This document shows, piece after piece, positions 9,573 to 20,306 of a DNA stretch of 33,272 bases. Source of the stretch: Acidobacteriota bacterium (lineage in GTDB: Bacteria > Acidobacteriota > Thermoanaerobaculia > Multivoradales > JAHEKO01); contig JAUVRX010000008.1 of the NCBI GenBank assembly GCA_030597375.1, forward strand, positions 1 to 33,272, in the 5' to 3' direction. How positions within the stretch are numbered: position 1 is the stretch's first letter; every line of letters starts with the position of its first letter. The notes beneath the pieces are model-generated. The model worked only from the letters and a program-made list of their open reading frames with translations, ran no database searches and was not told the DNA's origin. The translations under genes and the position numbers were made by a program.

Positions 9573-9935
9573 ATGCCTTTCCAGTATGTGCTGGCAAATC
9601 TGCTGGCCGACAACCCTGACGCCGAGGCAGCTCTTTTTCTGGACGACACCGGCGAGACCGTGGATTTTGCCTGCGCGGACGAGAGGCCCTACGAAATGCG
9701 TCTGCTCGGCGCCTATCTCGGTATCTACCTTCGCCACATCGGTGAGCTGATTTCCGCGGCTCGGCTGGGTGCGACCCGGATGTTTCACATCGAAAGGGCT
9801 CGCCACCATCTCCACCTCATCGCGCTGCCCGACCGCTACTACCTGGTCCTGGTACAACGGCGACCAGCGAGAGTGGGAAGGGCCCGTAGGAGCCTCCAGG
9901 CCGCGGCTGAGCAGCTCGAGACAGAGGTGTTCTGA
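9573..9935 (+). CDS. Small roadblock/LC7-like protein
   Basis: 120 aa ORF, 24 nt after the HD-GYP gene. Pattern 'AALFLDDTGETVDFA ... LLGAYLGIYLRHIGELISAARLGATRMFHIERARHHLHLIALPDRYYLVLVQRR' resembles a roadblock fold (strand-helix-strand-strand). Confidence 0.55.
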   Translation: MPFQYVLANLLADNPDAEAALFLDDTGETVDFACADERPYEMRLLGAYLGIYLRHIGELISAARLGATRMFHIERARHHLHLIALPDRYYLVLVQRRPARVGRARRSLQAAAEQLETEVF

Positions 9936-9984
9936 GCTCACGCCGCCTCCTCCGTCAGGTAGGGATCGGATAGCATTCCCCGCC

Positions 9985-10953
9985 ATGCGCGACGAGGACA
10001 CACTCGACCTGGCCCCTGAGACAGCTCCCAGAGAAGCTGAGAGTTCGGGCTTCTGGGGAAAGCTGAAGAAGGGTCTGTTGATGACCCACACCGAGTTCCT
10101 GGATCGGCTCGATGCGGCGGTGGCGGGCCGTGGCGTCATCGATGAAGAGACCCTGGAGCACCTGGAAGAGACCCTGATCGGTACCGACGTCGGAGTGGAG
10201 ACGGCACTCGAGCTCATCGACTCGATCAAGGAGAGGGTGAGGGGATCCGAAGCTTCGGACGTGCTCAAGATCCGACAGATGCTCGTCGACGAGATGGCGA
10301 TCCTCTTGCTCGACGCGCCGCAGCCGATAGCCCGGATCGACCAGCCGACGGTCACTCTCGTGGTGGGTGTCAATGGCGTCGGCAAGACGACCTCGGTGGC
10401 CAAGTTGGCCCGCTGGTCCCAGGAGCGAGGCCAGAGCGTGGTCATGGCTGCTGCCGATACATTTCGGGCGGCGGCAGTGGAACAGCTGTCCTTGTGGGGT
10501 GAGCGGCTGGGGGTGGACGTGATCAAACAAGCCTCGGGTGCCGATCCCGCAGCCGTCGTCTTCGATGCTCTTCAGGCTGCCAAGGCTCGCCGGGTCGATC
10601 ATGTGATCGTCGATACCGCCGGACGACTGCACAACAAGGATCACTTGATGGCGGAGCTGTCGAAGATCAAGAGGGTCATCGACCGTGAAGCTGCGGATTG
10701 GCAGCGTCGAACCCTGTTGGTGCTCGATGCAACGACCGGGCAGAACGCCATCATCCAGGCTCGGGAGTTCGTCCGCGTCGTCGACGTCGACGGTGTCTTG
10801 CTGGCCAAGATCGACGGCACGGCCAAGGGAGGCATGGCGGTAGCGGTGGCGCGAGATCTTCGACTGCCGGTGGTCTTTCTGGGCGTCGGTGAGACGGCGG
10901 ACGACCTCATCGAGTTCAGGCCGAGAGAATTCGCGACAGCATTGTTGGGCTGA
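9985..10953 (+). CDS. ftsY: Signal recognition particle receptor FtsY
   Basis: G1 'GVNGVGKTTSVAKLA', 'AADTFRAAAVEQL', 'DHVIVDTAGRLHNKDHLMAELSKI', 'LLAKIDGTAKGGMAVAVARDLRLPVVFLGVGETADDLIEF'. The ATG at 9985 fits FtsY better than the 9769 ORF start. Confidence 0.95.
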   Translation: MRDEDTLDLAPETAPREAESSGFWGKLKKGLLMTHTEFLDRLDAAVAGRGVIDEETLEHLEETLIGTDVGVETALELIDSIKERVRGSEASDVLKIRQMLVDEMAILLLDAPQPIARIDQPTVTLVVGVNGVGKTTSVAKLARWSQERGQSVVMAAADTFRAAAVEQLSLWGERLGVDVIKQASGADPAAVVFDALQAAKARRVDHVIVDTAGRLHNKDHLMAELSKIKRVIDREAADWQRRTLLVLDATTGQNAIIQAREFVRVVDVDGVLLAKIDGTAKGGMAVAVARDLRLPVVFLGVGETADDLIEFRPREFATALLG

Positions 10954-10954
10954 A

Positions 10955-11881
10955 ATGCGGTGGACACCACAGCCTCCAGATCCGTCGCACTTCTGGATTC
11001 GCCTCGCTCCGAGCTCCTGGCCAGGTGTCGGGGATTTTTGGGTCGATCTGGCGCGTGGAGGGCTCGGTGCCACTCCACGGGTCTCCACCAAGATACCGAG
11101 TCGGTGGGAGGCAGAGCCTCCAGATGACGTGGTGTACCTACCGCCCGTCCCAGTCGAATTGGAAAGCAGACGGCGGGATCTTGCCAGCTCCCTGAGTGAC
11201 TTCGGGACGCCGGTCCTCGAACAGCAGCAAGTAGGGGCTGTCCAGGCCTCGCATCCAGAATCGGTCGTGTTCGACCCATTGGAGGTGATTCTGGCTGGCA
11301 AGCTGGATTCGATGGCCGGGCTGCCTGCCGATGCGAAAGTCGTCTGGCCTCTGATTGCGGGTCTGACCGATAGTCGTGGCCAATGGGCGGAGGGTCTAGC
11401 GGCGCTGGCGGCAGCTGGCGTCAGGTACGTCCAGCCACTGGCGCTCGACCTCGAGCCAGCCGACAAGCGGCGGCTCGTCGAACGGGCCGGAGAAGAGAGT
11501 TTCCATGCGCTGTTTCACGGCGGACTACCCTCTGAGCGCTTGTTCTCCAATCTGGCAGCGGATCATGGGTTCAGACCCTTCTTGCCGCGTCCCCTGCCGC
11601 CAGTGGGTACACGGCGCGAGAATCGACGCCTCGCAGAGCAGTTGGCCTCAGCCGGGGAGATCTGGTTACGGGTAGGTCGCTCTGAGTCCGGGGGGCAGGG
11701 TCTCTATCGATCTGCCCGATGGGTCGATCGCGAGAGCCACGACCTGTCGGCGCTCTGTCGGGAAGGCAACCTCGGGGTGTTCACCTGGCTCGATCCACTG
11801 AGCTCACAGGTGATTACCGATTTCGTCAATACAGGCAGCTCGACGCTGGTCCAGGAGCTGGAGGCAGAATACCTGGGCTAG
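10955..11881 (+). CDS. Conserved-looking protein of unknown function
   Basis: Starts at ATG 10955 immediately after the ftsY stop; 308 aa. No motif I can assign confidently. The part 'VVWPLIAGLTDSRGQWAEGLAALAAAGVRYVQPLALDL' looks like alpha/beta barrel segments. Same-strand ftsY-proximal position supports it being real. Confidence 0.65.
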   Translation: MRWTPQPPDPSHFWIRLAPSSWPGVGDFWVDLARGGLGATPRVSTKIPSRWEAEPPDDVVYLPPVPVELESRRRDLASSLSDFGTPVLEQQQVGAVQASHPESVVFDPLEVILAGKLDSMAGLPADAKVVWPLIAGLTDSRGQWAEGLAALAAAGVRYVQPLALDLEPADKRRLVERAGEESFHALFHGGLPSERLFSNLAADHGFRPFLPRPLPPVGTRRENRRLAEQLASAGEIWLRVGRSESGGQGLYRSARWVDRESHDLSALCREGNLGVFTWLDPLSSQVITDFVNTGSSTLVQELEAEYLG

Positions 11882-12258
11882 CCGGGAATCCTGGCTACAA
11901 GATCGATCTCCACCAGGGCACCCAGCGGCAGAGCCGCTACCTGGACCGTCGATCGAGCCGGACGATGAGCGCCCAGCGCCTCGCCATAGATGGCGTTGAG
12001 GGTGGGGAAGTCTCCCATGTCGACGATATAGATCGTCGCCTTCACGACGTCGGAAAAGCTGCATCCGGCACTCGCCAGAACCTGGGTCAGATTGGCTAGA
12101 ACCTGCTTGGCCTGGGCTTCGAATCCCCCTTCGACCATCTCGCCTTTCGAGGGATCGAGACCGATCTGTCCCGAGGTGAATAGCCAGTCGCCTTGACTCA
12201 CAGCCTGGGCGTAGGGCCCAACGGCGGCGGGTGCGTTATCGGTGTGGTGTATCTGCAT
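11878..12258 (-). CDS. ridA: RidA/YjgF/UK114 family enamine/imine deaminase
   Basis: 'APAAVGPYAQAVSQGDWLFTSGQIGLDP', 'NLTQVLASAGCSFSDVVKATIYIVDMGDF', 'RPARSTVQVAALPLGALVEIDLVA' are RidA signatures. Confidence 0.94.
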   Translation of the reverse strand: MQIHHTDNAPAAVGPYAQAVSQGDWLFTSGQIGLDPSKGEMVEGGFEAQAKQVLANLTQVLASAGCSFSDVVKATIYIVDMGDFPTLNAIYGEALGAHRPARSTVQVAALPLGALVEIDLVARIPG

Positions 12259-12306
12259 TCTGTGCCTCCTGTCGGCTCGATGTATTCAGTGCCACTGCGG
12301 CGGCGC

Positions 12307-12882
12307 TCATCGCTTGCTGTCTGTCGGTTCAGGTGGGGGAGACGTCGGGTCGGCGAGAGTGCCGATAAAGGGGAGATTTCGATATCGCTCATTGAAGTCG
12401 AGCCCATAGCCGACGACGAACACATTGCCGATCTGGAAGCCCGAATAGTCGATAGGGACCTCGACCTCCCTGGCCTCGACCTTGTCCAGCAGGGCGCAGA
12501 GCTTGACGCTCTTGGCTCCCCGAAAGCGCAAGAGGTCGAGGATTGTCCGCAGCGTATAGCCGGTGTCGACGATGTCTTCGATGAGCAAGACATCTCGGTC
12601 ACGGATGAAGAGGTCCAGGTCCTTGCGGATTCTGACCTCGCCCGGTGTGCTGGTACCCACGTAGCTGGCGGTCTGGAAAAAATCGACCGCTACCGGAACT
12701 TCGACCTGCTTCAACAGGTCGACCAGGAAGAAAACAGCGCCCTTGAGCACGCCGATGCAGACCAGCAGGTTGGTGTCGGCATAGTCTCGGTTGATCTCTT
12801 CGGCCAGCTCGGCTACGCGCTCTTCGAGTCGAGCTCGGGAAATGAGCACTGTGGGAGAAGACGCAGTAGTTGGATGGCTCAT
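12307..12882 (-). CDS. hpt: Hypoxanthine phosphoribosyltransferase
   Basis: PRPP-binding 'VLLIEDIVDTGYTLRTIL', 'CIGVLKGAVFFLVDLLK', 'VPIDYSGFQIGNVFVVGYGLDFNERYRNLPFIG'. Start assigned at 'MSHPTTASSP' (12882) rather than 13023. Confidence 0.93.
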   Translation of the reverse strand: MSHPTTASSPTVLISRARLEERVAELAEEINRDYADTNLLVCIGVLKGAVFFLVDLLKQVEVPVAVDFFQTASYVGTSTPGEVRIRKDLDLFIRDRDVLLIEDIVDTGYTLRTILDLLRFRGAKSVKLCALLDKVEAREVEVPIDYSGFQIGNVFVVGYGLDFNERYRNLPFIGTLADPTSPPPEPTDSKR

Positions 12883-13156
12883 GGCTAGACCGGGAGGGTA
12901 GCATGGTCGAGCGCGACTCTTCAGGATCTCCGATCGGAGGTCCGGTGGGTCGAGACCCTCGCGGATCTCCATGACAGCAAGCTGGTGTAGCTGGACAGGG
13001 CACTGGGGCACGATATAGGCCACAACTCTTTCATCCCCATCTCCTCACCCCTATGCCAACAATGCATTCACGATCCAGGTCGACGAGCTCCGAAGACTGG
13101 AAGAGGACAGGATCGTCAGCGAGTATCGCAAGTTGTTCCACGGGACCGAGGGCCGC

Positions 13157-14023
13157 TCAGGCGCTAACCGTTTGAGCGTTACAGCCCACTAGGGAGGGGT
13201 CGGCGAGGAGCGATGCGAGCAGCCCCTGAAGTCGATCCGAGGCCTTTCTACCTTCTTGCAGCACCTCTTCGTGGGAGACGCCGCCGTTGCCGACCCCCGG
13301 GGCCAGGTTGGTGATCACCGACAGTGCCAGGCATTCCACTCCCATGTGGCGAGCCGCGATGATCTCGAGAGCGGTAGACATCCCCACCATGTCGGCACCG
13401 TTGCGGCGCAGCATGGCCACTTCGGCTGGCGTCTCGTAGCTGGGTCCCGCGACCGCAGCGTAGGTCCCCTGACCGAGAGGTGTCCCGAGCTTCCGAGCTG
13501 TCTTCCGAGCCAGTGTGCGCAACCGTCCGCTAAAGGGCTCGGTCATGTCGGGAAACCTCGGGCCCCATTCGGTCGGCAGCTCTCCACGCAGGGGATTGAG
13601 GCCGGTGAGGTTGATCTGATCCCGGATCAGGATCAGGTCTCCGGGACGCTGGTCACCTCGCAGTCCCCCGGCGGCGTTGGTCATGATCAGGGTTCGGGCG
13701 CCCAGGAGTGCACCCAGGCGAATGGTGAATACCGTTTGATGAGCGTCGTAGCCCTGATAGGAATGCAGTCGACCTTTCAGATAGAGAACAGGACGGTCTG
13801 GCTCGGTCGTCAGGAGCTGAACCTCCAGGGGGTGGCCTTCGATCTGATCGGTGTCGAAAGGTAGCAAATCACCGAGGGGTGTCTCGCGCCCCTTGGGATT
13901 GCCGAGGTCGACCGCCAGGCCCGAGCCCGATACGAGCATGACCGCCGGGCGAGGCCAACCGGTGTCGTCCCAGGTTTCGACAGCTCGAGCGAGCTCCTGT
14001 CGCACGGAATTCACAGTACTCAT
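13157..14023 (-). CDS. punA: Purine nucleoside phosphorylase (trimeric PNP class)
   Basis: 'VMLVSGSGLA', 'YLKGRLHSYQGYDAHQTVFTIRLGALLGARTLIMTNAAGGL', 'YAAVAGPSYETPAEVAMLRRNGADMVGMSTALEIIAARHMG', 'SVITNLAPG'. Start at 'MSTVNS' (14023). Confidence 0.92.
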   Translation of the reverse strand: MSTVNSVRQELARAVETWDDTGWPRPAVMLVSGSGLAVDLGNPKGRETPLGDLLPFDTDQIEGHPLEVQLLTTEPDRPVLYLKGRLHSYQGYDAHQTVFTIRLGALLGARTLIMTNAAGGLRGDQRPGDLILIRDQINLTGLNPLRGELPTEWGPRFPDMTEPFSGRLRTLARKTARKLGTPLGQGTYAAVAGPSYETPAEVAMLRRNGADMVGMSTALEIIAARHMGVECLALSVITNLAPGVGNGGVSHEEVLQEGRKASDRLQGLLASLLADPSLVGCNAQTVSA

Positions 14024-14192
14024 GGTAACAGGGTGCCCTGGGTTGTCTGCAATGTCGGGGTCGACCCGGCCGAGCTCCGCGAGTGTCGGCAGACACATCG
14101 CCCAGAAATCCGATATCGTTCCCGGCAGCCATTGGTGTCGGCGCCCGTGACGCGGGAGAACTCGCCGCCACCGTAGAAGGGAGAAATCAGGT

Positions 14193-15782
14193 ATGTCGGA
14201 GCTCGAAGTACAGAGCGCCAATCGACGGCAGAAGCGCCAGGCCCTGGTAGAGGGAGGCATTGCCCCCTATCCCAGTCGCGCCAAGCTGGATCTGGAGCCC
14301 TCCGAGGTGCATCGGAGCTACGGTGAGCTCGACGCCGAGGCTCTGGCTTCCGAGGAGATCGGCCTACGAGTCGCTGGCAGGGTCATGGCCCTGCGCAAGC
14401 ACGGCAAGACGGCCTTCGTGGATCTTCATGATGGCGGTTCGAAGTTACAGTTGATGGTCCGGCGCCAGGAGCTCGACGAGGAGAGCGTAGCCGTTCTCGA
14501 AAACCTGGATCTCGGGGACTATGCAGCGGCTGAGGGCAACCTGATTCGGACGCGCACCGGTGAGCTCACTCTGGCCAGCACCTCGCTGACCATGCTGGCC
14601 AAGGCCGTGAGGCCTCTGCCGGAGAAATGGCACGGCCTGACCAATGTGGAAGCCCGGTATCGTCGCCGATATCTGGACCTCCTGTTCAACGAAGAATCCC
14701 GTCGCCGCTTCGAGATTCGAGCCGCGCTCGTGCACGGTCTCCGCACTTTCTTGAACGAACGCGGTTTCCTCGAGGTGGAAACGCCGATGATGCAACCCAT
14801 GGCAGGAGGCGCTGCCGCACGGCCCTTCGTGACGCATCACAACGCCCTGGACATCGATCTCTACTTGCGAATCGCACCCGAGCTCTACCTGAAGCGGCTC
14901 CTCGTAGGTGGCCTCCACCGGGTCTACGAGATCAACAGGAACTTCCGTAACGAGGGAATCTCGACCCAGCACAATCCCGAGTTCACCATGTTGGAGTTCT
15001 ATTGGGCTTACTCGGACTACGAGCAGCTGATGTCCCTTACCGAGGAGATGGTGTCCTCGCTGGCGACCGGGATCCTCGGGGAACCGGGACTGGATTGGAA
15101 GGGTACCCGCCTCGAGCTCGCACCTCCGTGGTCCCGATACACGATGCGGCAGGCCATATCCCGGTTTGCCGGCATCGACGACCAGAGTTTGGACCATCTG
15201 GCCGACCTGGCTGCGGTCTTTGCCGAGCGGCACCTACCCTTGCCTGCGGTGGTCAAGGACTCCAAGCACCCCGTTCTGCATTGCTCGTCCAGACAGGATT
15301 TCGAAGAGCGATACCCGGAGACCGACCTGCCCGAGGGCTGGTACGGTCGTTTCCTGGTGGCGCTGTTCGAGGAGACCGTGGAGGATCAGTTGATCCAGCC
15401 GACCTTCATCAGCGAGGTCCCGGTGGAGGTCTCGCCGTTCGCCAAGGTCTGCCCCGAGGATCCACGTTTCACAGAGCGCTTCGAGCTATTCATGGGAGGT
15501 ATGGAGATCGCCAATGCTTACTCGGAGCTCAATGATCCAGACCTGCAGGCGCAGCGCTTTCGGGATCAGGTGAGAGCCAGGCAGGATGGCGACGATGAGG
15601 CCCATCGCTTCGACGAGGACTATATTCGTGCTCTCGAACATGGAATGCCGCCTGCCGGCGGCGAAGGGATTGGCATCGACAGACTGGTCATGTTGTTCAC
15701 GGACAGTCCGTCGATTCGTGATGTCATTCTTTTCCCCCTGCTGCGCCCAACGACGGACAAATCAGAGACGAGCGATGACTAG
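14193..15782 (+). CDS. lysS: Lysyl-tRNA synthetase (class II)
   Basis: 'RYRRRYLDLLFNEESRRRFEIRAALVHGLRTFLNERGFLEVETPMMQPMAGGAAARPFVTHHNALD', 'YEINRNFRNEGISTQHNPEFTMLEFYWAYSDY', 'GIGIDRLVMLFTDSPSIRDVILFPLLRP'. Confidence 0.96.
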   Translation: MSELEVQSANRRQKRQALVEGGIAPYPSRAKLDLEPSEVHRSYGELDAEALASEEIGLRVAGRVMALRKHGKTAFVDLHDGGSKLQLMVRRQELDEESVAVLENLDLGDYAAAEGNLIRTRTGELTLASTSLTMLAKAVRPLPEKWHGLTNVEARYRRRYLDLLFNEESRRRFEIRAALVHGLRTFLNERGFLEVETPMMQPMAGGAAARPFVTHHNALDIDLYLRIAPELYLKRLLVGGLHRVYEINRNFRNEGISTQHNPEFTMLEFYWAYSDYEQLMSLTEEMVSSLATGILGEPGLDWKGTRLELAPPWSRYTMRQAISRFAGIDDQSLDHLADLAAVFAERHLPLPAVVKDSKHPVLHCSSRQDFEERYPETDLPEGWYGRFLVALFEETVEDQLIQPTFISEVPVEVSPFAKVCPEDPRFTERFELFMGGMEIANAYSELNDPDLQAQRFRDQVRARQDGDDEAHRFDEDYIRALEHGMPPAGGEGIGIDRLVMLFTDSPSIRDVILFPLLRPTTDKSETSDD

Positions 15783-15805
15783 GGGTCCGACATCACGGTC
15801 GACTC

Positions 15806-17011
15806 ATGACCTCGACGGGAGTCGGTAGGGTGCAGAGAGCTCCCTTGCCGCTGCCGCTGTGGGTTGCCATCCGGTATCTCAAGAGCTCCCGTCGAGACGC
15901 CTTCATCACCTTTCTCTCCATGACCGCAGCCGGTGGGATCGCTCTGGGGGTGGCAGCCCTGATCCTGGCCCTCGCTGCTCTGTCTGGTTTCCAGTCGGCC
16001 CTCAAGGAAGAGGTGTTGTCGCGGACCCCCCAGATTGAGGTCGAGTTGCCAGCTGGAACCGATCCGGAGGTGGCCAGAGAGGCCGTGCAGGCCGTCGGTG
16101 GGGTGCAATCAGCTCAGGTCGCCGTGCGGGGCAGGGGTTGGCTTCTCGCCCGAGGTCGGTCGAGAGCGGTAGAGATCGTTGGCTATGGTAGCGATCTACC
16201 AGACCTGTTTCCCGAGGCCACATCCCGGACCCCAGGGCTGTACCTGGGAGACGGGTTGGTCGGTGTCTGGGGATTGGAGACGGGTGATGTCGTGGAGGTC
16301 GTCTCGCCGATTCCGACGCTGACGCCCCTTGGGCCCCAGCCGCGGGTCCGAAGGCTGGCCGTCGAAGGCACGTTTGCCTCGGGCCGAGCCGAGCAAGAGG
16401 AGCGCCTGGCGCTGCCCCTTTCGGAGGCCAGCCTGCTCTTCGGACGCTCGGCTGTCCATCGTCTACTGATCGGCTGCGAAGATCTCGACAGCGCTCTCGA
16501 GGTGGCCGGCAACTTGCCGGCCGTGCTGCCAACGGGGAGTACGGTTCGCACTTGGCGTGATCTGAATCGGGTTCTTTTCTTCGCTCTTCGGCTGGAGAAG
16601 AGTCTCATGTTCGTGGCGGTTTTCCTGATCGTCGTCGTCGCTGGTATGTCGCTGGTCTCGGATCTGACCCTGATTCTGGCAAGCAAGCGACCCGAAGTCG
16701 GAATGCTCGGTGCCATGGGGGCCCCGCCCTCATCCCTGCGGAACATCTTCCTCTGGCTGGGGGGGCTGGTGGTCGGGTTGGGGGCGCTGTCCGGCCTGAT
16801 TCTGGGCGTTGGAGGGTCTTGGCTGCTGGATCGCCATGAGTTGCTGTCCCTGCCGAGCCAGGTCTACTTCCTCGACCATGTACCGTTTCTGGTGCGCGCT
16901 CGAGATGTTCTGGCGATCGTCGGTACCACGGTGATCCTTACCTTCACCTGTTCCTTCTATGCAGCCCATCGGGCTGCGTCGTTGTGGCCCGTGGAGGCGT
17001 TGCGACGATGA
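15806..17011 (+). CDS. Lipoprotein-releasing ABC transporter permease, LolC/LolE family
   Basis: N-terminal 'VAIRYLKSSRRDAFITFLSMTAAGGIALGVAALILALAALSGFQSALKEEVLSRTPQIEV' plus a C-terminal FtsX-like domain. Directly coupled to a LolD-type ATPase. Confidence 0.88.
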   Translation: MTSTGVGRVQRAPLPLPLWVAIRYLKSSRRDAFITFLSMTAAGGIALGVAALILALAALSGFQSALKEEVLSRTPQIEVELPAGTDPEVAREAVQAVGGVQSAQVAVRGRGWLLARGRSRAVEIVGYGSDLPDLFPEATSRTPGLYLGDGLVGVWGLETGDVVEVVSPIPTLTPLGPQPRVRRLAVEGTFASGRAEQEERLALPLSEASLLFGRSAVHRLLIGCEDLDSALEVAGNLPAVLPTGSTVRTWRDLNRVLFFALRLEKSLMFVAVFLIVVVAGMSLVSDLTLILASKRPEVGMLGAMGAPPSSLRNIFLWLGGLVVGLGALSGLILGVGGSWLLDRHELLSLPSQVYFLDHVPFLVRARDVLAIVGTTVILTFTCSFYAAHRAASLWPVEALRR

Positions 17012-17691
17012 GTGTCTCCATTCGAGCCCGCGGAGTCAGGAAGGCCTACCAGGACGGAGAGCGTCTGGTTCAGGTGCTCGATGGGGTGGATCTGGAGGTG
17101 CAGGCCGGGGAGCTCGTGGCTATCGTTGGCCCTTCTGGCTGTGGTAAGTCGACGCTGCTGCACCTGCTGGGAGCTCTGGATATCCCCGACGCCGGAACCG
17201 TGGAGATCGGTGGCCAGAGCCTCGCCGAGCTCGGTCCGCGCCGCCTGGCAGCCTTTCGAAACCGGACGATCGGCTTCGTTTTTCAGTTCCAGGAGCTGTT
17301 GGGTGATTTTTCAGCCCTCGAGAATGTCATGTTGCCGGGTCGCATTGCCGGCAAGAGGTCGGCCTGGGTCGAAAAGCGAGCTCGCGCACTGCTGGAAGAG
17401 GTCGGCTTGCAGGATCGCCTGGGCCATTTTCCCAACCAGCTCTCCGGAGGCGAGCGCCAACGGGTGGCTCTGTGCCGAGCGCTGTTCATGGAGCCGCCTC
17501 TGCTGCTGGCCGACGAGCCAACCGGCAATCTGGATCCGGAGAGCGGCGCTCAGGTCTTCGATCTCATGTTGGACCTCCAAGCGAGGCACGGCACCACGGC
17601 TCTGGTGGTCACGCACAACCCGGAGCTGGCCAAGCGTTGTGGTAGACTCCTGGCACTCGAAGGAGGCAGATTACACGCTGAGCGCCGCTGA
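17008..17691 (+). CDS. lolD: Lipoprotein-releasing ABC transporter ATP-binding protein LolD
   Basis: Walker A 'GPSGCGKSTLLHLLGALD', 'FVFQFQELLGDFSALENVMLP', signature 'LSGGERQRVALCRALFMEPPLLLADEPTGNLD'. ATGA overlap with the permease. Confidence 0.92.
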   Translation: MSVSIRARGVRKAYQDGERLVQVLDGVDLEVQAGELVAIVGPSGCGKSTLLHLLGALDIPDAGTVEIGGQSLAELGPRRLAAFRNRTIGFVFQFQELLGDFSALENVMLPGRIAGKRSAWVEKRARALLEEVGLQDRLGHFPNQLSGGERQRVALCRALFMEPPLLLADEPTGNLDPESGAQVFDLMLDLQARHGTTALVVTHNPELAKRCGRLLALEGGRLHAERR

Positions 17692-17741
17692 TTCCGCCTC
17701 TCGAAGACCATGCCGCTGCGGCGTTTGGGAGTCCACGACGA

Positions 17742-20168
<2,427 letters not shown>

Positions 20169-20306
20169 TCTTCCGGGAATCGACTGACGGCGGCGGCAAG
20201 GGGCTTGCATGGAGCTCGCTGCAGGTCGGTGATCTGGGAGAACCGGTTCTCGTGGCCTGATCTGCATCCAAGAGCGCGAGTCAGGGTGCTCGGGGTCGTT
20301 CCGTCG

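Noticed and set aside
12883-13023. N-terminal extension of hpt ('MAYIVPQCPVQLHQLAVMEIREGL…')
   Set aside because: HPT homology begins after 'MSHPTTASSP'; the extension has no family similarity that I can see.
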